From Bacillota bacterium (lineage in GTDB: Bacteria; Bacillota; Clostridia; Lachnospirales; Lachnospiraceae): DNA of 64,000 nt. The stretch covers positions 248,001-312,000 of the forward strand of contig JAEWIZ010000019.1 of assembly GCA_023386815.1 (NCBI GenBank), in the 5' to 3' direction. Below are positions 27,118 through 36,544 of the stretch, one piece after another. The notes beneath the pieces were generated by a model, which was given only the letters and a program-made list of their open reading frames with translations, was not told where the DNA came from and did not search any database. Both the position numbers and the translations under genes were made by a program. The stretch's first letter is position 1; every line of letters starts with the position of its first letter.

Positions 27118-27200
27118 CGTGTCAACAACCCCGTCCCCTTGTCCCGGTAACGTGTCAACAACCCCGTCCCCTTGTCCCGCCCGCCCTTGTCCCGATGATT
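27116..27200 (+). repeat. REP-like repeats downstream of the RAYT gene
   Basis: An exact 31-bp direct repeat (27116-27146 and 27149-27179), each running AACGTGTCAACAACCCCG then TCCCCTTGTCCCG, followed by a partial third copy (CCCTTGTCCCG). They are in inverted orientation to the array before the gene. The transposase stop codon overlaps the first copy. Confidence 0.88.
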
Positions 27201-27207
27201 GATTTAA

Positions 27208-27236
27208 TTGCTAAAAAATAAGAACGGGTGTATAAT
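27208..27236 (+). promoter_or_regulatory. Candidate promoter of the beta-helix protein gene
   Basis: TTGCTA, a 17-base spacer and a perfect TATAAT, about 65 bp before the start codon and just beyond the REP repeats. Confidence 0.5.
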
Positions 27237-27302
27237 TATGGAAAATTTATAAAAGCGATTGTTAAACAAATAAATGATAAATTATGAAAGGATTAAAAAA
27301 AT

Positions 27303-29705
27303 ATGAAAAAATTTTTCAAAGTATTAGCTCTTTTTCTTACAATATGTATTTCATTTTCACTAAATTTGAATTCTGCATATTCAGCTGAACCCAAAATTAC
27401 TTTAATAAAAAATATAGACACTACTATTTATATAAAGCAAAGCTATACTTTACCGAAAATGGTGGTTGCGATAATGAGTAATGGCACTAATCAAAAGGTT
27501 GCGGTAACGTGGAATCAAAATAATGCATCGACGAATAAGACCGGAACGTTTCAGTTTAAAGGAACGGTAAAAGGTTATAATAAAAAAGTTTTATTGACAA
27601 TGAAAGTAGTAGCTACACCTAAGTACCAGGATCCTGAACTAGCGAGGGCGGTATCCCTTGGTATTGGTTCCTATAAGAAGAATGGAACAGTTACTTATAA
27701 GCAGCTCTTTGGTATGTTAGATAACGTTGTTGCATTGACTAACCCTAAGATTGTACCTAAATGGAAAACTCAGTATTTAGATGCACGTAAATCAAACAAA
27801 AAGATGCTAAGGCAGGAGGGAATGCTAGCTATTTTCTATGCAGCAAAGGCATTGGGACAAGATTATTATACAATGAATTATGACTGGGGAAAAATACATA
27901 ATCAGATAGGAGACTCAGCCTGGGAAGATTTTTCCTGGAATTATCCGCTTTTTCCTGATTGGAATCAGGAAGCGAAGATTGGAGATAATGACTGGAACAA
28001 TATGACTACAGCTTACTTCTACTCGTTTGGCCGATATTCCTTATACTCTGACGCCAGTATATTTGATTTTGACCCAGTGAGTGTATCAATGAATCCGTCA
28101 AAATCGTTTAGCTATGAGGATGCTTTGCGTGCAGTACTTAGACTCCATGATTCTGGCATACAGGTGACTAAAAGGAGTCCTTCCGAGAAGGATAAATTTA
28201 TCTTAAGCCATGCCGATGATCGACGGAATACTATTTTAAATAGTGAAAGCTCGGTTAAGATTACAGGAACCGCTTATTATGTTTCAAATTCAGGAAATGA
28301 TAATAATGACGGAAAAACTCCTAAAACAGCTTGGGCAACCATCGCAAAGGTAAACAGTATGAGCCTTCGGTCGGGAGATGGTATTTTTTTTGAACGGGAT
28401 GGGCTATGGCGTGAAATTCCCATAAAGAGATCTGATATTACCTATTCCGCATACGGGCAGGGTGCGAAACCAAAGATTTATGGTTCCCCGGAGAATGGTA
28501 CAGGCGAAGAAAAGTGGTCCTTGCTGAAGGGTACGAAAAACATATGGGTGTTTTATAAGGAACTCTACGATGTCGGAGGAATTGTTTTTAATGAAGGAGC
28601 TGAATGGGCTACAAGAATAATCGGAATATGGAATGGGAAACAATATGTAGAGTCAACGGATCCATCAACCCCTATCAATATCAATAAGCTGGATAATTAT
28701 AAATTCTTTCATGAGGTTGACTACACTGGGTATTCCACACAAGAGTCAGGCAGATCTTTAGATCGAAAAGGAAAGTTGTATCTGAGGTGTGATGATGGAA
28801 ATCCAGGAAAGCTTTATTCCACCATTGAATTCCTCAGCAATCCTACACAGCAAGAAAACGGGGGTGGTCTTGCACTACTGGAAGTGGTCGACAATTGCGT
28901 CGTGGATAATCTTTGTATTATGTATGGTTGTGAGCTGGGGATTATGGCTGAAGGTAATGCTATCGTTCAGAATTGTGAAGTTGGTTGGATTGGTGGATGC
29001 ATCTCCGGCTTTAACGGAGTTTGGTTAGGTGTGGATGCCACTGCTGTGGTAAGAGCGGGAGATGGTATCGTTCATACGAAAGGTTCAGATGGTAAGATAA
29101 TAAACAATTATGTACATCACACATATGATAATGGCTTAATTGAAGAAACTGGACCCTGGTTCAGTGAAGAGGAGCGTAATGCTAATAACCTGTTGATAAA
29201 AGGAAACTTGGTTGAGAAATGTGCCGGCGGAGTATATGTAGTTGATTGGGCTTCGATCCACACGAATTCCTATGACCTACCACTGTTTGATAACATCTTG
29301 ATAGAAGACAATTATATTTTAGATACCAATTATGGCTGGTCACATCAAGGACTTGATGAAGAATGGGGGATACCAGGTGAGTTTAGTGCTTTTTCTGTAG
29401 GCTTTGGGTTTCCTGACAAATGTAGCTCAAGAATTGTGGTGAAAAATAATGTATTTTATCTTTCAAAGTATGGAATTGTTGGTGGAAAGCCATATGTTTT
29501 AGGAGATCAGGAAAAAGCAATATCCTATTCGGTGAAGTTTTCAGGAAATACCTATGTACAGAATACCTGCGGAATATTAGCCGAATGGGGAACGGCAGAT
29601 GACGGGAATGAAACAAAGAAATATTATTATAATCTTTATGCTCAAAATACAGTAAAAAAAATATTGGGAGATTATACTGGAGTATTAATAGAATCGAATA
29701 AATAA
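27303..29705 (+). CDS. Secreted right-handed beta-helix protein with Ig-like domain
   Basis: An 800-residue exported protein. Signal peptide residues 1-28 (cleavage near AYSA); bacterial Ig-like domain about 30-102 (VAVTWNQNNASTNKTGTFQF); an unassigned helical/Trp-rich part about 105-305; then a parallel beta-helix from about 320 to the end, opening with the common YYVSNSGNDNNDGKTPKTAW block and continuing in turns such as VVDNLCIMYGCELGIM. The fold is typical of pectate-lyase-like and other polysaccharide-active enzymes, so plant or mucosal glycan binding or cleavage is likely but not proven. AAAGGATT upstream. Own promoter and terminator. Confidence 0.82.
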   Translation: MKKFFKVLALFLTICISFSLNLNSAYSAEPKITLIKNIDTTIYIKQSYTLPKMVVAIMSNGTNQKVAVTWNQNNASTNKTGTFQFKGTVKGYNKKVLLTMKVVATPKYQDPELARAVSLGIGSYKKNGTVTYKQLFGMLDNVVALTNPKIVPKWKTQYLDARKSNKKMLRQEGMLAIFYAAKALGQDYYTMNYDWGKIHNQIGDSAWEDFSWNYPLFPDWNQEAKIGDNDWNNMTTAYFYSFGRYSLYSDASIFDFDPVSVSMNPSKSFSYEDALRAVLRLHDSGIQVTKRSPSEKDKFILSHADDRRNTILNSESSVKITGTAYYVSNSGNDNNDGKTPKTAWATIAKVNSMSLRSGDGIFFERDGLWREIPIKRSDITYSAYGQGAKPKIYGSPENGTGEEKWSLLKGTKNIWVFYKELYDVGGIVFNEGAEWATRIIGIWNGKQYVESTDPSTPININKLDNYKFFHEVDYTGYSTQESGRSLDRKGKLYLRCDDGNPGKLYSTIEFLSNPTQQENGGGLALLEVVDNCVVDNLCIMYGCELGIMAEGNAIVQNCEVGWIGGCISGFNGVWLGVDATAVVRAGDGIVHTKGSDGKIINNYVHHTYDNGLIEETGPWFSEEERNANNLLIKGNLVEKCAGGVYVVDWASIHTNSYDLPLFDNILIEDNYILDTNYGWSHQGLDEEWGIPGEFSAFSVGFGFPDKCSSRIVVKNNVFYLSKYGIVGGKPYVLGDQEKAISYSVKFSGNTYVQNTCGILAEWGTADDGNETKKYYYNLYAQNTVKKILGDYTGVLIESNK

Positions 29706-29773
29706 CTCAGTATATATATTTTTAAAGATCAACGATGACTGGAATATAATAAAAATTCATAAGTAAAAGTATG

Positions 29774-29812
29774 AGCTGTTTTTAATGAATGTTGGTTAAA
29801 AACAGCTTTTTC
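29774..29812 (+). terminator. Terminator of the beta-helix protein gene
   Basis: AGCTGTTTTTAA pairs with TTAAAAACAGCT (12 bp, 10-base loop), followed by TTTTTC. Confidence 0.88.
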
Positions 29813-29963
29813 TATTAAACAGAAGAGGTTTCTGCTTTAACTGGAACCACCTAAACGATAGAAAGAAATATTTCAATTATACCTTATTATTGTTGGAACA
29901 TAGAGGAATAATATAATCATGGAAACACATCGGTTCCTAAAACATAGATTAGTAGGTGATGGA

Positions 29964-30668
29964 ATGTCAGATAGCAGGCGTGGTTTTGTCCCTTCCGATG
30001 AGAAGGAATTTAGTGAAGTTGCACAACGAACTCTTCGAATGGCTCAACAGGAAATCCTGTATCTATTAAATCGTGGTTACCCAATAAAAAATGCATCTAC
30101 CTTTGTTGGAAATCATTATATGCTGTCGGAGCGCCAGAGGTTGGCCATCGTCAGAGCCAGTTCAAGACAAGAGAATTTGCTGGAAAGAAAAGCGAAGGAA
30201 CTTTCCAGAGAGCAAATGGAGCCTAAGGTTTACCTTGATGGTTTAAATACAATTATTACTTTAGAGGTGGCATTATCCGAAGGTACTCTCATTCGTTGTA
30301 TGGATGGCACGATCAGGGACCTTGCTGGACTTCGAGGTACTTATCGGTTAATAGATAAGACTGAGGCAGCCATCCATTTAATCGGAGCAACATTAGAGGA
30401 ATTAAAAATAGAGCAGGTAACCGTCTATTTGGATGCACCGGTCTCAAATACTGGAAGATTGAAGCAGAAGCTGTATGAACTATTCATGGGATATTCCTTT
30501 GAAGTTGAAGTAGAGCTGGTTCATAATGCAGATGTACTGCTACAGAATCAAAATAATATCATTACATCGGATGCTATTGTCTTGAATAAGTGTAGAAGCT
30601 GGTACAATCTGGTGTGGGATATACTAACATCAGAGGCTTTCAATATAAAATACGTGGATCTGTCATAA
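29964..30668 (+). CDS. DUF434/DUF5616 domain protein
   Basis: A 234-residue soluble protein beginning MSDSRRGFVPSDEKEF. The first 60 residues match the DUF434 type and the rest the DUF5616 type, with YLDGLNTIITLEVALSEG and VYLDAPVSNTGRLKQKLYEL; the latter resembles a nucleotide- or metal-binding PIN/Toprim-like alpha-beta fold, which is inference. Function unknown. The ATG at 29964 is preferred to 29919 because AGGTGA lies 4-5 bases before it. Isolated gene upstream of the murE unit. Confidence 0.75.
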   Translation: MSDSRRGFVPSDEKEFSEVAQRTLRMAQQEILYLLNRGYPIKNASTFVGNHYMLSERQRLAIVRASSRQENLLERKAKELSREQMEPKVYLDGLNTIITLEVALSEGTLIRCMDGTIRDLAGLRGTYRLIDKTEAAIHLIGATLEELKIEQVTVYLDAPVSNTGRLKQKLYELFMGYSFEVEVELVHNADVLLQNQNNIITSDAIVLNKCRSWYNLVWDILTSEAFNIKYVDLS

Positions 30669-30742
30669 ATACCGATATTACACTGTGGATTATAACCGTA
30701 AGGGTTGTAAAAGAATTATATACTATACCTACCATCTTTTTC

Positions 30743-30770
30743 TTTACAAATACATTGAATCGCCTATAAT
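30743..30770 (+). promoter_or_regulatory. Candidate promoter of the murE-priA unit
   Basis: TTTACA, a 16-base spacer and a perfect TATAAT about 190 bp before murE. A second TATAAT at 30892 has TTGCTT 19 bases ahead and may be another start. Nothing else was seen in this 288-bp interval. Confidence 0.55.
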
Positions 30771-30956
30771 AATATTTGGAACAAAAGGAGATTTGAACAA
30801 TTGTATCATTATAGAAACCATGAAATAATTCTAAAAATCGTAGTGAAGAAGTGGTTGTGGGAAAAATTGCTTATCTATCTGGTAATAGGGCTATAATAGT
30901 ATTTGTGTGATGGCGTATTCCTGTTGATCGTACGAAATTATAAAGGAGGACGAAAT

Positions 30957-32414
30957 ATGTTTTTAGATAAAATGTTAGAAGGAATAGAATATACTTGTTT
31001 GCAAGGAGAAACACACGTTGAAACCACGGAATTGGTATATGATTCTAGAAAGGTAGTTAACGGTTCTGTATTTGTATGTATTTCCGGTGCTGTAAGGGAT
31101 GGGCATGAATTTGTGAGTGAGGTTGTGCATAAGGGTGCAGCTGCGGTAATCGTAGAAAAAGAAGGCGACTATCCAGAAGGAGTCACAATTATTCAGGTGA
31201 AGGATAGCCGTTTGGCACTTGCCTATATGTCAGCGGCTTATTTTGACCATCCGGCCAAAAAGCTGACCACCGTTGGTATCACTGGAACCAAAGGGAAGAC
31301 CACAACTACTTATATGATCAAATCCATTCTTGAAAACACAGGAAAAAAAGTTGGGCTGATCGGCACTATTGAAGTAATCATCGGCGATCAAGTAATTCCG
31401 GCAAATAACACTACACCGGAGTCCTATATGGTGCAAAAATACTTCGCAGATATGGTGGAGGCAGGCTGCGAGTGTGTGGTTATGGAGGCTTCTTCTCAGG
31501 GACTCATGCTTCATCGTATGGCAGGCTTTACCTTTGACTTTGGTATCTTTACGAACCTGAGCCCGGATCATATCGGTGGGGCAGAACATAAGGATTTCGA
31601 AGATTATTTACGTTGTAAGAGCAAGCTTTTTAAACAATGTAAGCTTGGCTTAATTAATATTGATGATTCCCATGCTCTTGAAATTCTGGAAGGCCATACC
31701 TGTCAGGTAGAAACCTTCGGTTTCTCAGAGAAAGCAGATGTAAGGGCATCCGATATTGAGTTGGTAGAGAGACCAGGCTATCTTGGAATTGCATATAAAG
31801 TATATGGTTTAACGCATATGGACGTGAATATGAACGTACCTGGAAAATTTAATGTGTATAATTCCTTATGCGCGATTGCATTATGCAGACATTTTGGTGT
31901 GAGTGAGGAGGAAATCTTAAAGGCTTTGAAAAGTGTCAATGTAAGAGGCCGTGTGGAACTAGTTTCTGTATCCGATCACTATACCCTAATGATTGACTAT
32001 GCACACAATGCAATGAGCTTGGAAAGTTTACTCACAACCTTAAAAGAGTATAACCCAAGACGATTAGTGTGTCTGTTTGGATGCGGAGGAGATCGGTCCA
32101 GAAGCAGAAGATTTGAGATGGGAGAGGTGTCCTCAAAACTTGCAGATCTTACGGTAGTAACCTCGGATAATCCAAGAACAGAGGATCCACAGTCCATTAT
32201 TGATGATATTATTGTGGGTATCAAGATGGGTACCGGTAAATATGTTGAAATCATTGATCGTAAACAGGCGATCAAATACTGTATGGACAATGCTAAAGAA
32301 GGTGACGTCATCGTGCTAGCGGGTAAGGGGCATGAGGATTACCAGGAAATCAATGGTGTAAAACACCATATGGATGAACGTGAACTGATCGCAGATATTT
32401 TAGCTGGAAGGTAA
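30957..32414 (+). CDS. murE: UDP-N-acetylmuramoyl-L-alanyl-D-glutamate diaminopimelate ligase
   Basis: A 485-residue Mur ligase that adds the third amino acid to the peptidoglycan stem peptide. GITGTKGKTTTTYMIKS is the ATP loop, NNTTPES the substrate loop, EASSQGL the metal site, and DNPR at residues 404-407 is the signature for meso-diaminopimelate rather than lysine. AAGGAGGACG precedes ATG 30957. It lies outside the dcw cluster, next to priA, although murE often sits between spoVD and mraY in related bacteria. Confidence 0.95.
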   Translation: MFLDKMLEGIEYTCLQGETHVETTELVYDSRKVVNGSVFVCISGAVRDGHEFVSEVVHKGAAAVIVEKEGDYPEGVTIIQVKDSRLALAYMSAAYFDHPAKKLTTVGITGTKGKTTTTYMIKSILENTGKKVGLIGTIEVIIGDQVIPANNTTPESYMVQKYFADMVEAGCECVVMEASSQGLMLHRMAGFTFDFGIFTNLSPDHIGGAEHKDFEDYLRCKSKLFKQCKLGLINIDDSHALEILEGHTCQVETFGFSEKADVRASDIELVERPGYLGIAYKVYGLTHMDVNMNVPGKFNVYNSLCAIALCRHFGVSEEEILKALKSVNVRGRVELVSVSDHYTLMIDYAHNAMSLESLLTTLKEYNPRRLVCLFGCGGDRSRSRRFEMGEVSSKLADLTVVTSDNPRTEDPQSIIDDIIVGIKMGTGKYVEIIDRKQAIKYCMDNAKEGDVIVLAGKGHEDYQEINGVKHHMDERELIADILAGR

Positions 32415-32472
32415 GAGAAGAGTCTGGTTAAGTGAGCAATGAATTAAGGAAGAAATTACGAAGGAGGATCCG

Positions 32473-34719
32473 ATGTCTTTTCGTTACTATGCAGATATCA
32501 TTATAGATATATCCCATGAGAATCTAGATAAGACCTACCAATATGCTATTCCCCTAGATTCGGAAGAAAAAGCTACCATCGGTTCTCTTGTCGTGGTTCC
32601 ATTGGGAAAAGGAAATCGGAGGATCCATGGATATATCGTTGGGCTATCCATGGAACCTAAGATTAGTGTGGAACGAATCAAACCGATTTATGAAGTGGTT
32701 CACGGGGCACCAGTCATTGAGAGTCATCTGATCTACCTTGCTTATTTTATCAAGGAAAATTTCGGAGGCACAATGAATGATGCCCTAAAAACCGTTATCC
32801 CGGTTCGCAAAGCAGTGAAAATGAAGGAGCAAAGAAGTGTTGCGCTAGTCATGGAAATAGATCAGGCAAAGCTACTATTTTATGAGTATCAAAAGAAAAA
32901 CAACAAAGCAAAGCTTCGCCTCCTGGAAGCACTGTTAAAAGAACAGGTCTTAGATTATGAGGTCGTAATTAATAAACTAAATGTTCCGAGGTCTACCATA
33001 CTTGGAATGGAGAAACAAGGTGTTGCTAAAATCACATCGGAGCAAATTTATCGAAATCCGATTGAGCAGCAGGAAGAGGAATATCATTTTGTCAATCTTA
33101 ATGAAGAACAGAGGGTTGTCGTAGATGACTTTCTTAAAGAGTATCGGCAAGGAATACGCTCCACATATTTGCTGCACGGTATTACAGGAAGCGGCAAAAC
33201 GGAAGTATATATGGAGATGATTGCATCCGTTATTGCCCTGGGGAAACAGGTTATTATGCTGATTCCTGAAATTGCTTTAACCTATCAGACGGTAATGCGC
33301 TTTTATAAGAGATTTGGCAATCGAATTAGTATTATGAATTCAAAAATGTCCCATGGGGAACGATATGATCAGAGTCTTAGAGCGAAGAACGGTGAGATTG
33401 ACATTATGATCGGTCCAAGATCAGCGCTTTTTACACCTTTTCAAAATCTAGGCTTAATCATTATTGACGAAGAACACGAATATAGTTATAAGAGCGAATC
33501 TGTTCCTAAATATCATACTACTCCGGTTGCAATAGAGAGGGCGAGGCTGACGAAAGCCTCTGTGGTACTTGGATCAGCGACACCATCACTGGAGGTTTAT
33601 CAAAAAGCAAAAGAGGGTGATATGAAGCTATACACCCTAACGAAACGTGCGAAGGAAGCAGAACCACCCCAGGTTTGGATTTCAGATTTACGTGAAGAAT
33701 TAAAAAAGAAGAATAAATCAATCTTTAGCGAAAAACTAAAGGAATTGATTCTGGATCGATTAAGCAAAAGGGAACAAATTATGTTATTCTTAAATCGGCG
33801 TGGTTATGCCGGCTTTGTTTCCTGTAGAAGCTGCGGTTATGTAATAAAATGTCCTCACTGTGAGGTGTCTTTGACAGCACATAATTATGGAAGGCTGGTA
33901 TGTCATTATTGTGGTCATGAAGAAAAGCAACCAGGAACTTGTCCGACTTGTGGTTCTAAGTATATTGCGGCCTTTGGAACTGGTACTCAGAAGGTAGAAG
34001 AACTGGTGAAAAAGGAATTTCCGAGTGCCCGGGTTCTTCGAATGGATGCAGATACGACCAGGAATAAAGGTGGCCATGAAGCGGTATTATCAGCATTCTC
34101 CAAGCATCAAGCGGATGTTTTAGTCGGTACTCAGATGATAGTGAAAGGGCATGATTTCCCTAAAGTGACCCTGGTAGGAATCATTGCAGCAGACCTTTCT
34201 CTTTATACAGGAGATTTTCGTGCAAGTGAGAGAACCTTCCAATTGTTATGCCAGGCGGCCGGAAGAGCCGGACGAGATGTTCTGCCGGGAGAAGTAGTGA
34301 TTCAAACATACCACCCGGAGCATTACAGTATCATTACAGCTGCAGAAGGTAATTACGAAGCCTTCTTCGAGCAGGAGATGTCTTATCGCCGGTTAATGCA
34401 ATATCCACCCGCAGCCCACATTTTACTATTACTAGTTACTTCCAAGGAGGAAGAAAATGCAGTAAAATCAGCTACTCACCTGGCGGAGGCTATGAAACAT
34501 TTCATCGAGGAGAGGCAGGAGGAGGCTACTGTGATCGGTCCAGCCTCAGCAAGTATATCGAAAGCAAACGATATTTATCGTCAGGTCATATATTTAAAAC
34601 ACAGGGATTATGATAAATTGATAGAAATGAAGGATTATTTGGAGGGGTATTTTAATTATTCTGAGCAGTTTGCGGGAAGTAATCTTCAATTTGACTTTAA
34701 CCCCATGAGTGGATATTAG
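32473..34719 (+). CDS. priA: Primosomal protein N', replication restart helicase
   Basis: The 748-residue PriA helicase reloads the replisome at stalled forks. N-terminal 3' DNA-binding domain (about 1-105), Walker A GITGSGKTEVY (about 235-245), DEEH box (about 332), a zinc-binding insertion with eight cysteines (CRSCGYVIKCPHCEVS and CHYCGH ... CPTCG, about 452-495), and the C-terminal helicase half with QAAGRAGRD. GAAGGAGGATCCG precedes the ATG. Cotranscribed with murE. Confidence 0.95.
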   Translation: MSFRYYADIIIDISHENLDKTYQYAIPLDSEEKATIGSLVVVPLGKGNRRIHGYIVGLSMEPKISVERIKPIYEVVHGAPVIESHLIYLAYFIKENFGGTMNDALKTVIPVRKAVKMKEQRSVALVMEIDQAKLLFYEYQKKNNKAKLRLLEALLKEQVLDYEVVINKLNVPRSTILGMEKQGVAKITSEQIYRNPIEQQEEEYHFVNLNEEQRVVVDDFLKEYRQGIRSTYLLHGITGSGKTEVYMEMIASVIALGKQVIMLIPEIALTYQTVMRFYKRFGNRISIMNSKMSHGERYDQSLRAKNGEIDIMIGPRSALFTPFQNLGLIIIDEEHEYSYKSESVPKYHTTPVAIERARLTKASVVLGSATPSLEVYQKAKEGDMKLYTLTKRAKEAEPPQVWISDLREELKKKNKSIFSEKLKELILDRLSKREQIMLFLNRRGYAGFVSCRSCGYVIKCPHCEVSLTAHNYGRLVCHYCGHEEKQPGTCPTCGSKYIAAFGTGTQKVEELVKKEFPSARVLRMDADTTRNKGGHEAVLSAFSKHQADVLVGTQMIVKGHDFPKVTLVGIIAADLSLYTGDFRASERTFQLLCQAAGRAGRDVLPGEVVIQTYHPEHYSIITAAEGNYEAFFEQEMSYRRLMQYPPAAHILLLLVTSKEEENAVKSATHLAEAMKHFIEERQEEATVIGPASASISKANDIYRQVIYLKHRDYDKLIEMKDYLEGYFNYSEQFAGSNLQFDFNPMSGY

Positions 34720-34776
34720 ATAAGTTGGAAGTTTGCTTTATTTAGTGAATACGATAAGGGACAACACAAGATATTG

Positions 34777-34806
34777 TTGATTTAACATAGACTGGTATGG
34801 TATTAT
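34777..34806 (+). promoter_or_regulatory. Candidate promoter of the def-fmt unit
   Basis: TTGATT, an 18-base spacer and TATTAT, about 120 bp before def. Confidence 0.4.
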
Positions 34807-34927
34807 AGTTAGAAGCACTAGTATTTTTTGAGTGTGAGATGTCATATTGGATAGGGAATCGATATGTTGAAAATTGCCTAATACAATTTAAAAATTGATA
34901 TTACTGAATGAAAAATAGAGAGGAATG

Positions 34928-35419
34928 ATGAGCATGGCAATACGCAATATCAGAGAAGTAGGAGATAAGGTTTTAACGAAGGTTAGCAAAGAAGTTAAGG
35001 AGGTAGACAACAAGATTCTTACATTGATTAAGGATATGTTGGACACTATGTATGATGCAAGTGGTGTGGGTCTTGCAGCTCCTCAGGTTGGAATATTAAA
35101 GCGTATTATTGTTATAGATGTGTCACCGGAGGGTGAGGAACCCATTGTATTAATTAATCCAGTTATTCTAGAAGCAGATGGTACCCAGACTGGTGATGAA
35201 GGGTGTTTAAGTGTACCGGGTAAGGTTGGAACAGTAACCAGACCAAATCATGTTAAAGTAAAGGCCTTTAATGAGAAAATGGAAGAAATTATTGTAGAGG
35301 GTACAGAGTTATTGGCAAGGGCACTATGCCATGAAATTGACCACTTAAATGGAGTGCTTTATACTGAGATTGCAGAAGGAGAACTTCGCAGTACCTATTC
35401 AACGGATGACGAGGAGTAA
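34928..35419 (+). CDS. def: Peptide deformylase
   Basis: A 163-residue metalloenzyme that removes the formyl group from new proteins. The three motifs are GVGLAAPQVG (about residues 45-54), EGCLS (the Cys ligand) and HEIDHLNG (two His ligands and the catalytic Glu). Start among clustered ATGs at 34925, 34928 and 34934: GAGAGG fits 34928 best, and 34934 gives the usual MAIRNIREVG beginning. Paired with fmt, which adds the formyl group. Confidence 0.95.
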   Translation: MSMAIRNIREVGDKVLTKVSKEVKEVDNKILTLIKDMLDTMYDASGVGLAAPQVGILKRIIVIDVSPEGEEPIVLINPVILEADGTQTGDEGCLSVPGKVGTVTRPNHVKVKAFNEKMEEIIVEGTELLARALCHEIDHLNGVLYTEIAEGELRSTYSTDDEE

Positions 35420-35442
35420 ATAAATCCATTAAATAAATCCAT
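35417..35442 (+). repeat. Tandem duplication of 13 bp at the def stop codon
   Basis: TAAATAAATCCAT occurs twice without a gap; the first copy starts with the def stop codon. Confidence 0.7.
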
Positions 35443-35465
35443 TAAAGTTAGAAGGGATAATGTTC

Positions 35466-36440
35466 ATGGTAGATAAAAATAATCAGCAGAATCTGAAGGT
35501 ATTGTTTATGGGTACGCCGGATTTTGCAGCGACTATATTAGAAGAGATCCTTGCAGCCTATCCGGTACTGGGTGTTGTCACCCAGCCGGATAAGCCAAAA
35601 GGCAGAGGAAAAGAAGTAGCATATTCACCGGTAAAGGAACTGGCGTTAAAGCATGACCTGCCAGTGTACCAACCAATAAAGGTAAAAGAACCGGGATTTT
35701 TGGAAGAAGTAGAAAAACTACAGCCGGATGTGATTGTGGTTGCAGCTTTTGGACAGATCTTACCAAAGGCCTTGCTGGATATACCTAAGAACGGATGTAT
35801 TAATGTACATGCTTCTCTGTTGCCCAAATACCGTGGAGCAGCTCCAATTCAATATTCTGTAATTGATGGCGAAAAGGAAACTGGTATCACCATAATGTAC
35901 ATGGATGTAGGCTTGGATACTGGAGATATTATATTACAGGATGTTGTGCCTATTTCACCGGAGGAAACCGGTGGAAGCCTGTTTGATAAGATGGCAGAAC
36001 AGGGCGCCGCTTCTATAATAGCAGCATTGAAACAGATTGAAACAGGTGAGGCAAGAAGAATACCTCAAGATAATGAGAAAGCAACCTATGTTAAGATGAT
36101 TAGCAAGGAAATGGGTAGGCTGGACTTTTCAAAGCCGGCGCTACAATTAGAACGACTGATTCGTGGTTTAAATCCTTGGCCAAGCGCATATACATTCTTA
36201 GATGGAAAGAACTTAAAGTTTTGGAGGGCAGAGGCTGAAGAACTAATGGGAAGCCAGGAGCTTAAATTTAAGGGATATGCACCTGGTACTATCGCTGAGG
36301 TGAGAGATGATGCACTGGTGGTTATGACGGGCGAAGGATTATTGGTTGTGAAGGAATTGCAGCTAGAGGGCAAGAAGAGAATGACGGCAGATGCCTTTTT
36401 GCGTGGTGTTTCAATGATTGCTGGAACGAAACTTGGTTAG
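35466..36440 (+). CDS. fmt: Methionyl-tRNA formyltransferase
   Basis: A 324-residue enzyme that formylates initiator Met-tRNA with 10-formyl-tetrahydrofolate. FMGTPDFAATIL is the N-terminal fold, NVHASLLPKYRGAAPIQ carries the catalytic Asn-His pair, and DTGDII the Asp; residues 210-320 form the OB-like tRNA-binding domain. ATG 35466 is favoured over 35460 because AAGGGA lies 8 bases before it. Lies 45 bp behind def. Confidence 0.95.
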   Translation: MVDKNNQQNLKVLFMGTPDFAATILEEILAAYPVLGVVTQPDKPKGRGKEVAYSPVKELALKHDLPVYQPIKVKEPGFLEEVEKLQPDVIVVAAFGQILPKALLDIPKNGCINVHASLLPKYRGAAPIQYSVIDGEKETGITIMYMDVGLDTGDIILQDVVPISPEETGGSLFDKMAEQGAASIIAALKQIETGEARRIPQDNEKATYVKMISKEMGRLDFSKPALQLERLIRGLNPWPSAYTFLDGKNLKFWRAEAEELMGSQELKFKGYAPGTIAEVRDDALVVMTGEGLLVVKELQLEGKKRMTADAFLRGVSMIAGTKLG

Positions 36441-36544
36441 TCAGTTTTGTGTTAGGAATAAGGATATTGTAAATGTAAGAGCAATGTTCAGTCTGACTCT
36501 ATGCTGGCTAATAGGTAGCCTATTGGTAGAATGGAGGTTTTGTT

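Noticed and set aside
26191..27200. Short repeats considered as a CRISPR array
   Set aside because: Units are directly adjacent or separated by two bases, with no unique spacers, and belong to the RAYT gene's REP sequences.
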